Source: Desmodus rotundus
Taxonomy: Eukaryota > Chordata > Mammalia > Chiroptera > Phyllostomidae
Assembly (NCBI RefSeq): GCF_022682495.2
Contig: NC_071396.1
Span: 58,607,159 to 58,671,158, forward strand
Length of the DNA stretch: 64,000 nt
Direction of reading: 5' to 3'
Below, piece by piece: positions 59,351-64,000 of this stretch. The notes under the pieces are model-generated. The model did not search any database, was not told where the DNA came from, and worked only from the letters and a program-made list of their open reading frames with translations. A program made the translations under genes and the position numbers. How positions within the stretch are numbered: the stretch's first letter is position 1; each line of letters starts with the position of its first letter.

Positions 59351-60445
59351 GCAGAGCACCTGTTGCCTCCCAGAGAAGGAAGGTAGGTGACAAAGCTCCA
59401 AGAGCAGAGACCACAATGCAACTGTTTGTATCTTAAATCCACACCATCCCTCCCCACAGGGACTGGTATTGCCTGAGAGCAGCTTCCCAGCTCAGAGCAG
59501 TAACTCCCTGAGGCCTAAGGGCCCCAGAGCACCTTCCTTTAGAAGTCCCTGTCTCTGAGACCTCTGGTAAAGACTTTTCCCAAAGTGAGAAAATTTTATG
59601 CCTTCAAAATGTTTGCTCCAGGAACTAAGGCTGCCCCAAGACCTGGCAAGAGCACTCTTTACTTTGTGATGCCAGTGACCAGATGGCAACCTCACCCTGC
59701 CTTGGATTCCTCAGTCTGCTGCAGTGAGTGAGGGAATTGAAGGCTATGTAGGTGTTTTGCAGGTAGAGGAAAGGACATGTGATGCAAAATTTTCATTCTT
59801 TTTTTTTTCAGGTGGGGATGATATTAGAGAATGAGTGAAAAATATTTTATTTTTTTCATTATAGACTTACCTCATGTAACAACTGTTTGGGTCAGGACCA
59901 GAACTAGAGCGAGGCCAATGAGGCACTCATTTTGACACAAAATGTAAGGGGGCACCAAAAATCTTAGTAATTAAGATTACTTTTTAAATAAAAAATAATG
60001 CAAAAAAAATGATGAACCAAATAACATTTTAAATAAAGATAGGATCTGGCTTTCCATTTTGCTTCCAATTTTAGTTTGACCCAGTAGAGCACTGCCACTG
60101 ATCTTGTCTCTGCCCTGCCCCATCATCACTCCTTTTCTCTTTTCGGGGGTGCAACAAGCCATCCCTACATTACATTATGTATATTAGCTGTGTTTTTTCT
60201 TTTCCATTGTTGCTTATTTTGTTAGTGTTTGGTTGATCTATTTTTACTTCTGTGAAAAAATATGTGGATATCTTGAGTTGGGATAGAATGCATGTAGTAC
60301 CCAATAAAATTTATGGAAATTTATGTTTTTTCTTTCAGCAGTTTTGCACTTAGAGTCAGGAATTAATTATAAAGTTAAGCGAGGGATAGATGTGTTTTTT
60401 CTAAAAGTAGTACAGCCACACTATGAAAACTACACACAAGTCAGA

Positions 60446-61240
60446 TGAACCTCAACTCTCAATCAGCACTCCTCTGTTCCTTTTCGGGACCATGCCCATG
60501 TTTAGGAGCTGGGGATTGTGGGGTACACCCAAGGTGGCCTGAATGAGCCCCCACAGCCAGGGGCTGCCTACTCAAGACCCATAGACTCAGGACAACCCCT
60601 AACCCCTGAGGGACCCCTGCTGGGCACCCAACCCTCTCCTTGAGGGGACCCAGCTCCAGAAAATGCCCCCTCACTGTCCCCTGACTCCACCCCCTACCAG
60701 GGGCGAAGGCTCCCACAGTAAATTCAAACTTTATTGCCACCAGACTCTTCTGCTCCCTGTTGGCCATCTCTGTCCCTGTGAGAATGAAACTGGAAAAGTC
60801 GGTGTTTGTGCTGCCTGTCACTACCAGAACTAATAAGTAAAGACAGGATTGAATCTCTATGGGTGCTTTATTCAGATGTCCAGCGATCTGAGGAGATGGC
60901 AGGTTATGTACCCTAACAGACCATCTTAACATTTTAAGCCTACCTTTTTATAAGAAAGGGTAGGTAAGGGGTTTGGAAAAGAGGTTAATTGGTTAAGAGT
61001 TGCAGTCCAGTGATTTTTCTAGTATTTCTTTATCTGTTGATCAACAATTCTTTATCTGCATCCCTCCCTGGAACACAATGGCTTACAGACCCCCTGGGGT
61101 ACAAAGGTTGAATTGCTTGTCAACCTCCTGGAGTCATGTGATCTTGCATCCCAGTTCCTGGAATAACAGTTTCCACATGCATTAATTACTTAAGTCTATC
61201 AGCTAAGGCTAAAATCTTTAACTCTTGAGTTCCCTTATCA
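60446..61240 (-). mobile_element. Class I endogenous retrovirus 3' LTR, antisense
   Basis: On the minus strand the LTR opens TGATAAGGGAACTC at 61240, directly after a purine tract. U3 runs to a TATA-like box (TTATAAAAAGG, about 60945-60955), and AATAAAGC lies near 60866-60873 in the R region. The U5-like part continues to a candidate CA end at 60446. The size is about 795 bp. The lower end is less certain than the upper one. A 157-codon minus-strand ORF inside it is not regarded as a gene. Confidence 0.75.
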
Positions 61241-61253
61241 TCCCCCCCTGTTG
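61241..61253 (-). other. Retroviral polypurine tract
   Basis: Minus-strand AACAGGGGGGGA immediately abuts the TG of the LTR, the expected place and composition for the plus-strand primer of a retrovirus. Confidence 0.75.
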
Positions 61254-62774
61254 GTTTTTAATTATTGTATTTCGATTAGATTAGTTTACAAACTAAAACA
61301 ACATAAAAGCAGATAAGATTATTTAAAAATCATTTTGCTATTGAGCAAACAGTCCTTGCACACATTAAAAACCATCCTGCAGGCAATTTGACATGACTAA
61401 AGGCATAAGAAACATTAGTGGCAGTGTTGCAAAACAGTACAGTTGACAAGAGTTGCACATTTTCCATCTGGGGCTACATTAACATTTTTAAAGAAAACAT
61501 TTCCCTATCCTTTAGAGTAACCATAGGTCCCCAGTTATCTTTCCTGGGGAGTACAAACACCTACAAGACGTGAAATGAAAGTTTGTTCAACATATGTTCC
61601 AGTCCACTTTTCTTCTAGTTGGCTTTCTAGGAATACTGTCTTTAGGGTCCTAAGTCACACCTTATCTCCAGGCTCAAAGGAATGTAGCAAACCTGAGAGG
61701 AAGATATCTCTAATACAGATAAGATCATTAATCACACCTAAGGTCTGACTTAAATGTTGTACATAGTTCACAATTTCATAAGGACTCAGTTGAATCCCAG
61801 TTTCAGGAGTCACCCTTATCCTGAGCAGAACAATATGTAAAACATGATCCCAATGGACATTAGCTTCTTGACACAGTTTGGCTACATTTTTCTTACGGTG
61901 AATTAATCCTCTCTACTTTCCCAGAAGCCTGAGGTCTCCATGCCGTGTGGAGTTTCCACTTGATTCCTAAAAATTTACCAACATTCTGTGTAATTCCTAA
62001 AATAAAAGCAGCTCTATTATTGCTCTGGATGCTGCTAGTTAGGCCAAAGTGAGGAATTATTTCCTTCAGTAAGGCTTACACTGCCTCTGAGGATTTCTCA
62101 GTTCTAGTAGGATAGGTCTCCTGAAAAGGTAGCAACAAAGACTAACAAATACTGTATGTCCATCTTCAGGCCCTCTGTTTCTGGGTAAAGCCTACTTGCC
62201 TGTCTTCAAACAGACACTGTCCTTGGTATTGTTTCCCTTCTTTCTTCTGATGGGGATCTGTCTTAGAGTTGTTCTTCTGGCACACAATACATCTAGCTAT
62301 TGTTTTCCATATGACTTTAGAAATTCCAGCACCTCGAGTCAGTATACCCCTCACTCTCTTTTTAATGCAATCAGTTCACCTTTCTGAGCAAAGGTTCCTG
62401 GCAGTAAGGCCTTGGCCTCTACTATTCCTTCAAGAGTCAACAATGACATACCCATCCTTTCTGTTCCCTTTGTCCCTATAACTGCTTCCATCTGTATATA
62501 GAGTCCAGTCTGCCTCTTCTAGAGGATGGTCCTGTAAATCAATTAGTTTTGAGGGAGACCTTGGGATTGTCAAGAATTGCTTGGTACCTGCCCATTCTTC
62601 CAGCAGTGAGCCACAGATTTCCTTTTTGCTCTAGCAGGCTTAACACTTGGTGGGGTACATAAATGGTGATAGGCTGTACCAACGAAACTTTTCACCTTCC
62701 TGTAAAAGCCCACATGTGGCTGCTACAGCTCTCAAGCATGCTGGCCACCCATGGACAGTGTGATCTAGTTTCTT
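61254..62774 (-). pseudogene. Endogenous retrovirus pol remnant (connection, RNase H, integrase) with env almost entirely deleted
   Basis: Read on the minus strand, 62774 down to about 62520 resembles the gammaretrovirus-type RT connection. A TDGSS RNase H motif is at about 62481-62498, and an integrase zinc-finger end (CIVCQKN) near 62270-62295. Between these, part of RNase H and the start of integrase are missing. In the integrase core the first catalytic Asp is Gly (codon at 62190-62192) and the second is Asn (SNN, near 62010), while the Glu in KVER is kept. The integrase C-terminus is near 61600-61680. Only about 330 bp then remain before the LTR, so env is deleted apart from a possible scrap. 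Multiple stops; inactive. The upstream part is cut by a HAL1-like element at 62775. Confidence 0.8.
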
Positions 62775-64000
62775 TCTTTTTTTTAAGTATTTTTTATTGA
62801 TTATGCTATTACAGTTTTCCCAACTTTTCCCTCTTTATTCCCCCTCCACCCTGCATCCCCCAAACCTCCAGCATTCCCCCTCTTAGTTCACATCCATGGG
62901 TTGTACATATAAGTTCTTTGAGTCCTCTGTTTCCTATACCATTTTTTTATCTCTCCCATCTATTTTATGCCTACTAATTATGCTTCTTCTTCCTGTATCT
63001 TTTCCCCCCATTCCTCCCTTCCCCCTCCCCTCTGAAATTGCTCCATGTGATGTCCATTTCTCTGATTCTGTTCCTGTTCTAGTTGTTTGCTTAGTTTTTC
63101 TTTCCTTTTAGGTTCATTTGGGGATAGTTGTGGGTTTGATGTCATTTAACTGTTCATAGTTTTGATCTTCTTTTTCTTAGACAAATCCCTTTAACATTTC
63201 ATATAATAAGGGCTTGGTGACGATGAACTCCTTTAACTTGACCTTATCTGGGAAGCACTTTATCTGCCCTTCCATTCTAAATGAGAGCTTTGCTGGATAG
63301 AATAATCTTGGATGTAAGTCCTTGCCTTTCATGACTTCAAATACGTCTTTACAGCCCCTTCTTGCCTGCAAGGTTTCTTTTGAGAAATCAGCTGATAGTC
63401 TAATAAGAACTCCTTTGAAGGTAACTCTCTGCTTATCTCTTGCTACTTTTAAGATTCTCTCTTTATCTTTCATCATGGGTAACTTAATGATGATGTGCCT
63501 TGATGTGTTCCTATTTGGGTCCAACTTCTTTGAGACTCTCTGGGCTTCCTGGACTTCCTGGAAATCTATTTCCTTTGCCAGATTGGGGAAGTTTTCCTTC
63601 ATTATTTGTTCAAATAAGTTTTCAGTTTCTTGGTCTTCCTCTTTTCCTCTGGCACCCTTATAATTCGGATATTGGAATGTTTCAGGTTGTCCCAGAGGTT
63701 TGCAAGACTCTCTTCACTTTTTTGAATTCTTGTTTCTTCATTTTGTTCCAGTTGGACATTTATTTTTTCCTTTTGTTCCAAATTGTTGCTTTGAGTCCTG
63801 GTTTCCTTCCTGTCACTGTTGGTTCCCAGGATATTTTGCTTTATTTCACTTGGGGTAGCCTTCATTTGTTTTTTCATTTTTTGACCAAGCTCAATCAGTT
63901 CTGTGAGCATTTTGATTACCAGGGCTTTAAATTCTCCATCAGATAGGTTGGCTATCTCCTCATCGCTTAGTTCTCTTTCTGAGGTTTTGCTCTGTTCTCT
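62775..64000 (-). mobile_element. HAL1-like ORF1-only L1 derivative, copy 4 (runs off the window)
   Basis: Same 3' end as copies 1-3 (minus-strand GTAATAGCATAATCAATAAA and A-rich tail), about 400 bp of 3' region, then ORF1 and the beginning of further upstream sequence at the window edge. It is inserted in the endogenous retrovirus and is therefore younger than it. The 5' end is outside, so full length is not shown. Confidence 0.9.
63177..63910 (-). pseudogene. L1 ORF1 pseudogene in HAL1-like copy 4
   Basis: The RRM and C-terminal domains are open for 141 codons at 63177-63602 (EIDFQEVQEAQRVSKKLD to LLYEMLKGFV). The coiled-coil part is open at 63602-63910. The codon that is TGA in copies 1-3 is CGA here (63665-63667), but a frameshift near 63645 separates the two parts instead. 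This is the best preserved ORF1 of the family in the window. Confidence 0.88.

Larger units (their letters stand above)
54813..60445. other. Intergenic sequence 3' of MGLL
   Basis: No exon of a neighbouring gene was recognised. 54813-56390 is unique-looking apart from a GGGA-rich patch at 55545-55630. 57110-57694 and 59351-60445 hold nothing I can define, although 59890-60000 has the look of a dispersed repeat. Listed elements fill the rest. Confidence 0.6.

Noticed and set aside
60459..60932. 157-codon minus-strand ORF
   Set aside because: It falls within the R/U5 part of a retroviral LTR. It has no similarity I recognise to a retroviral protein and is taken as chance.
61254..61600. Possible functional env gene of the endogenous retrovirus
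   Set aside because: Only about 330 bp lie between the integrase end and the LTR and contain several stops; at most a scrap of env remains.
1..64000. CRISPR arrays, operons, prokaryotic signals
   Set aside because: No regularly spaced repeats with unique spacers and no dense gene arrangement; the window is vertebrate nuclear DNA.

Overview
The window is nuclear DNA from a mammal, almost certainly a bat. Coding density is very low, coding exons are short with GT-AG splice sites, and the rest is dominated by LINE-1 pieces, MIRs, MLT1, hAT and mariner remnants. The tRNA-derived SINE copies (tRNA-like head, CT-rich body, AAATCAATAAACATATCC-type or AAATAAATAAA-type tail) match the VES-type SINEs of bats. 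The genus cannot be fixed from this window.

The one protein-coding gene is MGLL (monoglyceride lipase), on the + strand. Its last five coding exons are at 17901-18037, 19346-19456, 32361-32450, 49000-49215 and 51720-51845. They encode residues 78 (split codon) to 303 in the numbering of the 303-residue human protein, with no indel. They include the GxSxG nucleophile Ser122, Asp239 and His269 of the catalytic triad, and the regulatory cysteines 201, 208 and 242. The first ~77 codons lie upstream of the window, so 1-17900 is read as intron. A 3'UTR of about 3 kb follows, with a likely polyadenylation signal at 54786-54791. From about 54.8 kb to the end is intergenic, with no further gene recognised.

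Repeat layout. (1) 1157-6055 is an antisense L1, split by a nested ORF1-only element at 1793-3509. (2) 8.3-8.6 kb and 16.76-17.32 kb hold mariner remnants, and 10.2-12.2 kb old L1 with two SINEs. (3) 14.6-16.2 kb is a three-layer nest: old L1, then MLT1 LTR, then a bat L1 3' end. (4) 20358-20903 is a complete hAT-like element with an 8-bp target duplication. (5) 27774-29763 and 40217-42182 are two full-length ORF1-only elements in MGLL introns. (6) 57.7-59.0 kb holds two short L1 insertions, one with a twin-priming inversion and one with a likely 3' transduction. (7) 60446-62774 is an antisense class I endogenous retrovirus with heavy internal deletions, interrupted by another ORF1-only element that runs off the window.

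The most notable signal is the repeated HAL1-like ('half-L1') family. At least four copies (plus a fragment) have an L1-type 5'UTR with a YY1-like start, an L1 ORF1 and a common ~400-bp 3' region ending in GTAATAGCATAATCAATAAA, with no ORF2. I found no CRISPR, operon-type or other novel gene system, and none is expected here.
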